Below are positions 1-6,948 of a DNA stretch of 7,965 nucleotides, piece by piece; the first letter of the stretch is position 1, and every line of letters starts with the position of its first letter. This DNA is from Bacteroidales bacterium (GTDB taxonomy: Bacteria > Bacteroidota > Bacteroidia > Bacteroidales > F082), in assembly GCA_020853175.1 (NCBI GenBank), contig JADYZK010000493.1:1-7965 (forward strand), read 5' to 3'. The notes beneath the pieces are model-generated. The model saw nothing but the letters and a program-made list of their open reading frames with translations. It made no database searches and had not been told where the DNA came from. A program made the position numbers and the translations under genes.

Positions 1-2
1 AA

Positions 3-74
3 ACTACGGCATTACAACAGCTTGAAGCAGTAAAAAACAACGAAAACAGGCAAGCTTGGCTGCTTGTCCTCTAA
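3..74 (+). CDS. C-terminal end of an unidentified upstream gene (partial)
   Basis: An open frame runs in from the left edge and stops at TAA 72-74. It encodes about 23 residues ending in a hydrophobic RQAWLLVL tail. The other two forward frames stop sooner (at 22-24 and 31-33), so this is the best candidate for the end of a real gene. It is in the same frame as trmB, separated from it only by the stop and 21 bases, which fits an operon. The fragment is too short to assign a family, and it could also be chance. Confidence 0.35.
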   Translation, partial: TTALQQLEAVKNNENRQAWLLVL

Positions 75-95
75 CGGCAACATACTTTATTCGGA

Positions 96-773
96 GTGGG
101 ATCAAAAAACAAACTACAGCGTTTCGAAGAAAACCTGACCTTTAATAACTTATTTCAATACAATTTCGAGCAGCTCATTCATTTACCCTTTGAACACAAA
201 GGCACTTGGAACAGCAGTTTTTTTAAGAACGACAATCCTATCGTGCTGGAGCTGGGATGCGGAAAAGGTGAATATACAATCGGACTTGCCGAACGCTATC
301 CCGAAAAAAATTTCATTGGTTTCGACATTAAAGGTGCACGCCTCTGGAAAGGTTTGACAATGGCGCGCGAAAAAGGCTTGACCAATGTGGCCTTTGTACG
401 CACCAAAATTGATCATATCAACTATTTCTTCGCTGAAGATGAAATCTCGGAAATTTGGATCACCTTTCCCGACCCGCAACCCCGACTTTCGCGCTCCAAA
501 AAACGGCTCACCTCACCTCAATTTCTTGAACGTTACAGCGACATCCTAAAAAAAGACGGCATCATCCATTTAAAAACCGACAGCATTTTGCTCTACGATT
601 TCACGCTCGAAGTAATTGATGAACACCACCTTCCCCTCCATTACCATTCCAACGATTTATATGCAACGGATGAAGAGCTCGAAGTAAAAAGCATTCGTAC
701 CTTTTATGAGCAAATTTGGCTTGCGCAAGGTTTAACGATCAAGTACATCCGCTTTGGATTGGACAATGAGTGA
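96..773 (+). CDS. trmB: tRNA (guanine-N7-)-methyltransferase TrmB
   Basis: The 225-residue product should methylate guanosine 46 in the variable loop of tRNAs at N7, using S-adenosylmethionine, in the cytoplasm. Visible motifs are the SAM-binding LELGCGKGEYT (residues 51-61), the next strand IGFDIKGARLW (74-84) and the family signature ITFPDPQPR (122-130) followed by the basic SKKRLT. The usual FPDPW is FPDPQ here, a form I recall from Bacteroidota members, so it is not a defect. The start is GTG: it is the only ATG/GTG/TTG between the in-frame stop at 72-74 and the N-terminal GSKNKLQRFEEN block, which matches the GKNKL start typical of this family. GGAG at 93-96 overlaps the GTG, so it cannot work as a normal Shine-Dalgarno site. 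Length is normal. The 3' end overlaps the next gene by 8 bp, which suggests translational coupling. Confidence 0.95.
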   Translation: MGSKNKLQRFEENLTFNNLFQYNFEQLIHLPFEHKGTWNSSFFKNDNPIVLELGCGKGEYTIGLAERYPEKNFIGFDIKGARLWKGLTMAREKGLTNVAFVRTKIDHINYFFAEDEISEIWITFPDPQPRLSRSKKRLTSPQFLERYSDILKKDGIIHLKTDSILLYDFTLEVIDEHHLPLHYHSNDLYATDEELEVKSIRTFYEQIWLAQGLTIKYIRFGLDNE

Positions 774-1107
774 GGAAATAGGATTTTTTCAGAAAGTTTA
801 CCAAGTTGTCGTGCTGATTCCCCGCGGCCGCATCACTTCTTATGGGGCTATCGCGGCCTATCTTGGAACCAAACAATCCTCACGGATGGTGGGTTGGGCC
901 ATGAACCAATCGCACATGAACGAAAAAGCCATTCCCGCACATCGCGTTGTAAATAGAAATGGAATCCTAACCGGAAAAGCACATTTTGGAGGTCGCGATG
1001 TGATGAAACAATTGCTCGAAAGCGAAGGTTTCGTCGTTGAAAACGATCAAATAATGAATTTTAAAGAAAAATTTTGGGATCCTACTATTGAATTAAAGCA
1101 AGTTTAG
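766..1107 (+). CDS. alkyltransferase-like protein (MGMT-fold, cysteine-less, PAHR)
   Basis: This 113-residue protein matches the DNA-binding domain of O6-alkylguanine-DNA alkyltransferase. It has the helix-turn-helix segment IPRGRITSYGAIA (residues 18-30, with the base-flipping Tyr26), the arginine-finger region SSRMVGWAMN (38-47) and the active-site block IPAHRVVNRNG (56-66). The methyl-accepting Cys of PCHR is Ala58, so it cannot repair by alkyl transfer. Alkyltransferase-like proteins of this kind (E. coli YbaZ with PWHR, Thermus TTHA1564 with PAHR) bind O6-alkylguanine and pass it to nucleotide excision repair, and that role is inferred here. I chose ATG 766 over the in-frame TTG at 754, because ATG is the stronger codon and the MSEEIGFFQKVYQ start fits the family. 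It overlaps trmB by 8 bp (ATGAGTGA), pointing to one operon. Automatic pipelines may label it methylated-DNA--cysteine methyltransferase, which would be misleading. Confidence 0.9.
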   Translation: MSEEIGFFQKVYQVVVLIPRGRITSYGAIAAYLGTKQSSRMVGWAMNQSHMNEKAIPAHRVVNRNGILTGKAHFGGRDVMKQLLESEGFVVENDQIMNFKEKFWDPTIELKQV

Positions 1108-2114
1108 GTCGAGCTTCTGATCACTAACTTGGTTTTAATCACCTTTTTAATGGGCTTAAACTCCACATCATCACCCTCTTTTAGTCTTTTTAGCAGCATA
1201 ATACACGCTTCGCGACCTAATTCGAAACCAAATTGATCAATTGTAGTGAGTTCCGGGTCGCAAATGGCTGACGACTTACTATTTTCAAATCCAACTACTT
1301 TCACATCTTGAGGCACTCGTTTACCCAGTTCGCGGGCTGCCTTAATAATGGCAATGGCTGACATATCGTTTACGGCAAAAAAACCATCAGGGGCCTCAGG
1401 TCTTCTTAAAATATCATGAGCTGTTTTTTTGGCTATTTCGTAGGTGTCGGCCAAATGTACAAGATCGTGCTGAAAGTGGATGTTGTGTTTCAACAAAGCA
1501 TCGTGGTAGCCCGAAAGCCTACTTTTACCAATTTGAAGATTTTGAGGTGCAGCAAAATGTGCAATCCGCTTGCAGCCTCTTTCAATAAGGTGGTTCACGG
1601 CAATAAAGGCACCTTGATAATCATCGGCTACCACTTGGTCGGCAGGAAGCTCCTCGGTGGTGCGGTCAAAAAAAACAACAGGTATTTCGTTGTCAATTAA
1701 CTTTTGAAAATGCGAAAAATCACTCGTTTCTTTTGAAAATGATACCAAAACACCATCCACTCGATTGGTCAAAACGGCTTGAGTGTTAATTACTTCACGC
1801 TTGTAGGATTCGTTCGACTGGAACACCATCACGCTATAATCATTTTTGTAAGCGATTTCTTCGATGCCATTGATGATGGCCGAAAAGAAATAATGTTCGA
1901 TCTCGGGAATGATAAGACCAATGGTGCGGGTGCTGTTGTTGCGTAAATTGAGGGCAATGCGGTTGGGTCTGTAGCCCAACAATCCAGCAAGTTCTTTAAC
2001 GGCTGTGCGTGTTTTAGGACTAATGTCAGGGTGGTCCTTCAAGGCCCGCGATACGGTAGAGGTTGATAACCCTAACTTTGTGGCAATGTCTTTGATGGTG
2101 ATCTGACGCTTCAT
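1104..2114 (-). CDS. LacI-family transcriptional regulator
   Basis: The 336-residue product is a full-length LacI/GalR-type repressor or activator. The N-terminal helix-turn-helix is ITIKDIATKLGLSTSTVSRAL (residues 5-25), followed by the third helix region, the YRPNRIA segment (48-54) and the hinge helix with LNLRNN (55-60). A periplasmic-binding-protein-like effector domain starts at TIGLIIPEIEHYFF (64-77) and runs to the C-terminus. It includes DGVLVSF, PVVFFDR, RGCKRIAHFA and DVKVVGFENS, all typical of sugar-sensing members. It is divergent from the susC operon and is its most likely local regulator. The effector is probably a mono- or oligosaccharide made during glycan breakdown, which is inference from context. 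Whether it represses or activates cannot be read from sequence. Its stop codon overlaps that of the preceding + strand gene by 4 bp. ATG 2114 is preceded by an A-rich leader without a Shine-Dalgarno site. Confidence 0.93.
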   Translation of the reverse strand: MKRQITIKDIATKLGLSTSTVSRALKDHPDISPKTRTAVKELAGLLGYRPNRIALNLRNNSTRTIGLIIPEIEHYFFSAIINGIEEIAYKNDYSVMVFQSNESYKREVINTQAVLTNRVDGVLVSFSKETSDFSHFQKLIDNEIPVVFFDRTTEELPADQVVADDYQGAFIAVNHLIERGCKRIAHFAAPQNLQIGKSRLSGYHDALLKHNIHFQHDLVHLADTYEIAKKTAHDILRRPEAPDGFFAVNDMSAIAIIKAARELGKRVPQDVKVVGFENSKSSAICDPELTTIDQFGFELGREACIMLLKRLKEGDDVEFKPIKKVIKTKLVIRSST

Positions 2115-2166
2115 TTTTGTTTGATTACCCTGTTGTTTACGTTGAAAATGATGTTAAATAATTGGA

Positions 2167-2174
2167 TAAAGATA
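2167..2174 (-). promoter_or_regulatory. possible -7 element for lacI
   Basis: On the - strand this reads TATCTTTA, seven of eight bases of the Bacteroidota -7 consensus TAnnTTTG, about 52 bp upstream of the lacI start. No TTG or TTTG is visible at the usual -33 spacing. In an AT-rich gap a match of this quality can arise by chance. Confidence 0.25.
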
Positions 2175-2223
2175 CAACAATTATGCGTTTTGTAAATTCG
2201 TTGCTCAATAATTTTTTTTATTT

Positions 2224-2235
2224 CAATCGTTTGCG
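2224..2235. promoter_or_regulatory. candidate LacI-type operator (CAATCGTTTGCG)
   Basis: The core CAATCGTTTG is a pseudo-palindrome around a central CG, with four of five base pairs symmetric. This is the CAAnCGnTTG layout common among LacI/PurR-type operators. The right half CGTTTGCG equals the PurR half-site. It lies about 54 bp upstream of the susC -7 element, which would suit activation or looping better than simple steric block. This is a pattern match only. Confidence 0.35.
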
Positions 2236-2288
2236 GTTCAATTCACTATCAATTAACACATAAAACACACCATAATATAAAGTTTCTA

Positions 2289-2296
2289 TATCTTTG
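2289..2296 (+). promoter_or_regulatory. susC operon promoter, -7 element
   Basis: TATCTTTG is an exact match to the Bacteroidota housekeeping -7 consensus TAnnTTTG. It predicts transcription starting near 2301-2304 and a leader of roughly 78 bases before the susC ATG. The matching -33 TTTG/TTG box is missing at the normal spacing, where the sequence is AAAACACACC-like. This suggests a promoter that depends on an activator or is weak when uninduced. Confidence 0.6.
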
Positions 2297-2317
2297 TTGA
2301 AACCTAATTTTTATCAT

Positions 2318-2337
2318 GATGTTAAGCAACTAACATT
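2318..2337 (+). repeat. inverted repeat in the predicted susC leader
   Basis: ATGTTA (2319-2324) and TAACAT (2331-2336) are perfect inverted copies separated by AGCAAC, and a G-T pair extends the stem to seven. As RNA this is a small, AT-rich and probably weak hairpin about 15-35 nt into the transcript. As DNA it could be a protein-binding palindrome. No U-run follows directly, so it is not a convincing terminator. Confidence 0.4.
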
Positions 2338-2380
2338 GTTAAAATTTCATCACTCAATCACTAACACAAAAAAAACGCTT

Positions 2381-5300
2381 ATGAATCGAATTTTTAGGCA
2401 GCTTTTGCCCATTTTATTGGGGTTGATTATTTCAGCCTATGCTAATGGACAAACAGGCACTGTCAAAGGAATTGTAACAGACAAGAGTACCGGCGAAACA
2501 TTGCCAGGTGCTAACGTCTTGCTCAAAGGCACTTTAATCGGCGCCTCTACCGACTTTGATGGGCTGTTTACCCTCACTAACGTTCCCGCGGGAACAGCAA
2601 CTATTGAAGCTAGTTTTGTTGGCTATTTGCCTTCTAGCCAAGTCATTACCCTTGCTGCCAACCAAACGCTCACCGTTAACTTTATGCTAGATGTTGATGC
2701 TGTTGTTTTGGAAGAAACCGTAGTTATCGGTTATGGAATTCAGAAGAAAAGCGATAAAACCGGTGCTATTTCACACATCACCGCCGATGAGCTCAACCAG
2801 GGTTCTTTAACCGATGCTATTCAAGGATTGCAAGGAAAAGCTGCCGGCGTACTCATCACCAAAAAAGGAGGTGACCCAAACTCTGGTTTTTCTGTTAGAA
2901 TCAGAGGTGCATCAGGATATGAAGCCAGCACATCACCATTGTATGTGATTGATGGCGTGCCAAATGCCGATCCTACAAGCATTGCACCCGAAGATGTGGA
3001 AAGCTACAATATTTTGAAAGATGCTGCCTCAACTGCTATCTACGGGTCGCAAGGTGCAAATGGAGTTATCATTATCACCACTAAAAAAGGAAGTATTTCA
3101 CAAATTAAAGGAAAGAAATCTGCTTCAAAAGTCGAAATAAGTCACCGAACAACATTTGATCGGGTTGCAAATACCCTTGATGTGATGACAGCTGATGAGT
3201 TGAGAGGTTTTGCTGAAACAAAATTGCAAGCTGCTTTGGTTGACCATCCCAATTGGACTGTTGACAGTATCTTTACTGATGGTGGTGCCAACACCGATTG
3301 GCAAAAAGAAATCTATAGGGTTGGCGTGAATAACGAAACCCACTTGAATTTCAGCGGAGGCGATGACCAGAGTGCTTATTATGGATCTATCGCCCGCGCC
3401 CAATGGCAAGGAGTAATGAAAGGTACAGAAAAAGATAGGGTAACTGCCAAGGTGAACATGAGCCACAAGGCGTTTAATGATCGTTTAACCTTATCTGGAA
3501 ATCTTTCTACTTCCTTTGAAAACAATGATTATGAAAACTATGGTGGTTGGGGAAAAGAAGATATCATTTACCAAGCCATTTCACGAAACCCTACTGATCC
3601 TGTTTACAATGCAGCTGGTGGTTTTGATAAAACACAACGTGAATTTAATTATGAAAATCCATTGGCCATCATTGATTTGATCACCAATAACCGCGATGCC
3701 AAAAGGTATTTAGGAAACTTTAGAGCAGATCTCGAACTATTGAAAGGGTTGAATGCAAGTGTAAGTGCAAGTTACATTAGAAATGACCACGAAGGAACCT
3801 ATTTTAGACCTACCGGCGTTTTTGCCTCAGCTGACAATGGGTCCGCCAATCGTTATTACTCCAACAATTACAAGAAAATTATTGAATCCACATTAAATTA
3901 TGTGAAAACTTTTGGTGATTTTCATAATGTTGACATCATTGCTGGGCATAGCTGGCAGGAAGAAGGGTACGATGGTTTTTCGGCTCAGGCAGCTAACTCG
4001 CAATCGCCCAGTATGGGAGGCGACAATCTCCAATCATTGGTAGATGTTAAATGGGGCGATGTTACTTCTTACCGTGGAATGTCAAAGTTGATTGGTTTAT
4101 TCACCAGGGTGCAGTATAATTTTAACTCTACCTATTATTTATCAGGTTCGATCAGAAGAGACGGATCAACAAAATTTGGTGAAAATAATAAGTGGGGTTG
4201 GTTTCCAACAGCCGCTATCGGTTGGAACATGCACAACGAGGCATTCATGTCTAACATCAATTGGTTAGATCAAATGAAATTAAGAGCCAGTTATGGTGTT
4301 TCCGGAAATCAAGCCTTTAGCTCCTACCTTAGCCAAGTTGCTTGGTCACCCAGTGGTTTGGTTACCAATCCTGAGACCGGTCAGCAAGTGGTTTCTTTTC
4401 AACCGGCTTGGAACGCCAACCCCGATTTGAAATGGGAACGTACTTCGGAAATCAATGTGGGAATTGACTTTGCTATGTTCAATAGCCGTGTAAGCGGATC
4501 ACTCGAAGTGTACAGCAAGAATACCACCAATTTATTGGGCGCCTATGATGTGCCGGTTCCGCCAAACTTGGCCAGCAGAACATTTGCTAACTCTGGTGCC
4601 ATCACCAACAAAGGGATTGAGCTTTATACCCAAGCTTTTGTTGTAAACTCAAAGAATTTCGACTGGAAAACTAGCCTCGTTGTAGCACATAATAAATCTG
4701 AGTTTACTGATTTGGGTCGCTTTACTACTGACAGTGAAGGGATTAGAAAACAAGGTTTCATCTCTGGACGCGGTATGGTGGGCGAGGAATATTACCTGGT
4801 AGGTATCGCCGTTGGTCAGGAAGTAGGATCATTCTATTTACCTAAATATATTGGGATAAAAAATGGTGAGTTTATCTACGAAAGTAAAACAGGTGGTTTT
4901 ACCAATAAACTTTCTGATGCCAAGCGTTATTTTGCAGGTACTGCGAATCCTGATATCGAATTGGGCTGGTCCAACAGTTTGACTTTTTTCAAAAGCTGGA
5001 ACCTTGACTTTGCTTTCCGTTCACTTATTGGGAACAAAGTTTATAACGCCACCAGATCATTCTTCGATTTCCCCGGCAATATGCCCTCTTTGAATGGGTT
5101 GCCCGATGCGATAGACTGGTATGAAGAAGGCCGAACAGAAACAGGTCCAACCATTGCCGACATCTATCTCGAGGATGCATCTTTCCTTCGCCTCGACTAT
5201 GTAACTTTATCTTACTCCATCAACACAAAAAAGATTGATTGGCTCAGCAGTTTAAAAGTATATGTTGTAGCAAGTAACCTGTTTACAATAACAGGATACT

Positions 5301-5410
5301 CCGGTATTGACCCTGAAACCACTATGGATGGAACAGCGTACGGTATTGATCAATACAACGTATATCCTAAAACACGATCATTGTCAATTGGTATTAATGC
5401 AAGCTTTTAA
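2381..5410 (+). CDS. SusC/RagA-type TonB-dependent outer-membrane transporter
   Basis: The 1009-residue product is an outer-membrane barrel that imports oligosaccharides with TonB energy, in complex with the SusD lipoprotein encoded next. Visible parts are: a signal peptide with hydrophobic LLPILLGLIISAYA and likely cleavage near ANG/QT (residues 21-25); a carboxypeptidase-regulatory-like domain (about 27-103, with GETLPGANVLLKGT and FVGYLP); a TonB-box-like ETVVIGYG (112-119); and the plug domain with SusC signatures LYVIDGVPN (187-195) and ILKDAASTAIYG (211-222). The long beta-barrel follows and ends in the aromatic SIGINASF typical of outer-membrane proteins. I start it at ATG 2381. A longer in-frame reading from TTG 2294 adds 29 residues before the signal peptide, and that TTG lies inside the -7 promoter element. 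It is the first gene of the operon, with susD 11 bp downstream. Substrate is inferred from neighbours, not from this sequence. Confidence 0.96.
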   Translation: MNRIFRQLLPILLGLIISAYANGQTGTVKGIVTDKSTGETLPGANVLLKGTLIGASTDFDGLFTLTNVPAGTATIEASFVGYLPSSQVITLAANQTLTVNFMLDVDAVVLEETVVIGYGIQKKSDKTGAISHITADELNQGSLTDAIQGLQGKAAGVLITKKGGDPNSGFSVRIRGASGYEASTSPLYVIDGVPNADPTSIAPEDVESYNILKDAASTAIYGSQGANGVIIITTKKGSISQIKGKKSASKVEISHRTTFDRVANTLDVMTADELRGFAETKLQAALVDHPNWTVDSIFTDGGANTDWQKEIYRVGVNNETHLNFSGGDDQSAYYGSIARAQWQGVMKGTEKDRVTAKVNMSHKAFNDRLTLSGNLSTSFENNDYENYGGWGKEDIIYQAISRNPTDPVYNAAGGFDKTQREFNYENPLAIIDLITNNRDAKRYLGNFRADLELLKGLNASVSASYIRNDHEGTYFRPTGVFASADNGSANRYYSNNYKKIIESTLNYVKTFGDFHNVDIIAGHSWQEEGYDGFSAQAANSQSPSMGGDNLQSLVDVKWGDVTSYRGMSKLIGLFTRVQYNFNSTYYLSGSIRRDGSTKFGENNKWGWFPTAAIGWNMHNEAFMSNINWLDQMKLRASYGVSGNQAFSSYLSQVAWSPSGLVTNPETGQQVVSFQPAWNANPDLKWERTSEINVGIDFAMFNSRVSGSLEVYSKNTTNLLGAYDVPVPPNLASRTFANSGAITNKGIELYTQAFVVNSKNFDWKTSLVVAHNKSEFTDLGRFTTDSEGIRKQGFISGRGMVGEEYYLVGIAVGQEVGSFYLPKYIGIKNGEFIYESKTGGFTNKLSDAKRYFAGTANPDIELGWSNSLTFFKSWNLDFAFRSLIGNKVYNATRSFFDFPGNMPSLNGLPDAIDWYEEGRTETGPTIADIYLEDASFLRLDYVTLSYSINTKKIDWLSSLKVYVVASNLFTITGYSGIDPETTMDGTAYGIDQYNVYPKTRSLSIGINASF

Positions 5411-5421
5411 ATTTTAAAGAG

Positions 5422-6906
5422 ATGAAAAAACTATATATCCTATTTTTTATTCTTTTCATCGTTGTCTCCAGCTGTACCAAGCTTGACGAGGTAATGTATG
5501 ACAAGATTCCGGGCAGCGAATATCCCGAAAATGCCGATCAGGTAGCCAACTTAAGTGTTGATGCTTACAAAAGACTCCAAAATTTAGCCGATGATAACGG
5601 CTGGTGGTTCTTGGCACAAGAAATCAGCTCCGATGGTTTCTGCGCTCCAACGCGCGGTTCCGACTGGTTTGATGGTGGCAAATGGACAGATATACACACC
5701 CACACTTGGTCCAATGACAGCGAAGGAGTGAACCGTATGTGGGGTACTTTTTGGGAAGGAATTACTTCCTCCAATCAAATTATTGATATGTTGAGGGGAC
5801 TTGAACAAAATGATGCCATCAGAGCAAAAATTGGCGAAGTCGAAGTAATGAGATCCTTTTACTATTATCTTTTGATGGATAATTATGGTGATGCACCTTA
5901 CCTGACAACAGCTAATTTACCCTCTGATTTCCTTCCTACAAAGGTTTCTCGTAAAACTATTTACGATAGTCTGGTTTCAACCGTTGAGCGTAACCTTCCA
6001 CATTTGAAAGCCATTGATAATAAGTTGTTGGCCACCCGTTACATGGGCTATGCTTTGTTAGCTAAACTCTACGTCAATGCCGAAGTTTACACTGGCGCTC
6101 CCCAGTGGGAAAAAGCCGAAATGTATTGCGATAGCATTATTGCTGGTCCTTATTCACTCGAAGCTGATGTTTCAGCACCTTTTGTTACCAACAATGACAA
6201 GTCGAGTGAAATCATTTTCAGTATTCCCTATGACGAAGATAATTTCACAGGATTTCGCATCCACATGCGAACCTTACACTACCAAAGCAACTTAACTTAT
6301 GATATGCCTGTGGGCCCATGGAATGGCTATGCTGTTGTACCAACATTTTTTGAAAAGTATGAAGATGCTGATATACGCAAAGAGAAATGGTTCATTTATG
6401 GCCCTCAGCTTACTAGCGGAGGCCAGCCAATCATTGAAAGTATCACCAATGAACCCCTTAACATCAATCCGATTTTACCGGCCTTGGTGATGCAAGAAGG
6501 TGAATATACTCCCGCACAAATAAGAACTACAGGCGCCAGAGCTGGAAAATATGAAATTAAACTTGGTGCCAAAGAAAATCTTAGCAACAACTTCCCTCTT
6601 TTCCGTCTTTCCGATTTCTATTTGCTCAAAGCAGAGCTTGAAGTCAGAATGGGTAGAAACGGCGATGCATGGATCAATCCAATTCGTCAAAGGGCCGGCG
6701 TTGCCGGATACACCAATGCCACGTTAACTCAAGTGTATGATGAACGCGGTCGTGAGCTTTGGCTTGAAGGTCATCGCCGTCAAGACCAAATCAGATATGG
6801 AACATGGGGTCAGTCCTGGTGGGAAAAACCAGTAAGCGATGCCTCACGCAGCACCTTCCCTATCCCAAAATGGGCCATTGATGCCAATCCAAATTTAGCT
6901 AATTAA
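5422..6906 (+). CDS. SusD/RagB-type surface glycan-binding lipoprotein
   Basis: The 494-residue lipoprotein should sit on the outer face of the outer membrane, cap the SusC barrel and bind glycan. The N-terminus has a short hydrophobic signal and lipobox VVSSC with Cys18 as the lipidation site, followed by TKLDE, an acidic stretch that fits surface export in Bacteroidota. Family blocks are RSFYYYLLMDNYGDAPYL (residues 144-161), helical repeat-like segments such as RYMGYALLAKLYVNAEVY, and the C-terminal ERGRELWLEGHRRQDQIRYG (441-460), the classic SusD ERxRELxxEGHR motif. This HRRQDQIRYG form resembles members I recall from starch loci, which is weak support for an alpha-glucan substrate. Aromatic residues are plentiful (WW at 61-62, several W near 85-110), but I cannot assign sugar-contact residues. 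It is co-transcribed with susC, with no terminator between them. AAAGAG abuts the ATG, too close for a normal Shine-Dalgarno site. Confidence 0.95.
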   Translation: MKKLYILFFILFIVVSSCTKLDEVMYDKIPGSEYPENADQVANLSVDAYKRLQNLADDNGWWFLAQEISSDGFCAPTRGSDWFDGGKWTDIHTHTWSNDSEGVNRMWGTFWEGITSSNQIIDMLRGLEQNDAIRAKIGEVEVMRSFYYYLLMDNYGDAPYLTTANLPSDFLPTKVSRKTIYDSLVSTVERNLPHLKAIDNKLLATRYMGYALLAKLYVNAEVYTGAPQWEKAEMYCDSIIAGPYSLEADVSAPFVTNNDKSSEIIFSIPYDEDNFTGFRIHMRTLHYQSNLTYDMPVGPWNGYAVVPTFFEKYEDADIRKEKWFIYGPQLTSGGQPIIESITNEPLNINPILPALVMQEGEYTPAQIRTTGARAGKYEIKLGAKENLSNNFPLFRLSDFYLLKAELEVRMGRNGDAWINPIRQRAGVAGYTNATLTQVYDERGRELWLEGHRRQDQIRYGTWGQSWWEKPVSDASRSTFPIPKWAIDANPNLAN

Positions 6907-6948
6907 TATTTTTTAAACTTTTTTATTCACTAACTTAATTTTTATACT

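Larger units (their letters stand above)
2115..2380. promoter_or_regulatory. divergent regulatory region between lacI and susC
   Basis: This 266-bp AT-rich gap separates the divergent lacI and susC starts and must hold both promoters. I see a strong -7 element for susC, a weaker one for lacI, four CGTT(n)G elements on the + strand (2140, 2186, 2199, 2228), a T-run at 2212-2219, the 10-bp direct repeat ATGATGTTAA (2148-2157 and 2316-2325) and an inverted repeat in the susC leader. No small gene or RNA gene is apparent. Confidence 0.75.

Noticed and set aside
183..479. 98-codon open frame on the - strand inside trmB
   Set aside because: It lies entirely antisense to a clear conserved gene and shows no recognisable motif.
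754..765. TTG 754 as start of the alkyltransferase-like gene
   Set aside because: It adds only DWT before a good ATG at 766 and lengthens the overlap with trmB. Not excluded, but less likely.
1096..1118. AAGC...GCTT inverted repeat at the atl/lacI junction as a bidirectional terminator
   Set aside because: The stem is only four pairs with a long loop and no U-run.
1416..1700. 94-codon + strand frame antisense to lacI
   Set aside because: It is fully within the effector domain of a well-supported gene, and its protein sequence looks like random translation.
2210..2222. Run of T in the lacI-susC gap as a terminator
   Set aside because: Both flanking genes point away from the gap and no hairpin precedes the run. 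It is more likely part of an AT-rich or curved promoter region.
2294..2380. N-terminal extension of SusC from TTG 2294
   Set aside because: It overlaps an exact -7 promoter element and adds polar sequence before a normal signal peptide. ATG 2381 explains the protein better.
6907..6948. T-rich spacer after susD as an intrinsic terminator
   Set aside because: There are T-runs but no stem in front of them, and the following gene belongs to the same functional set.
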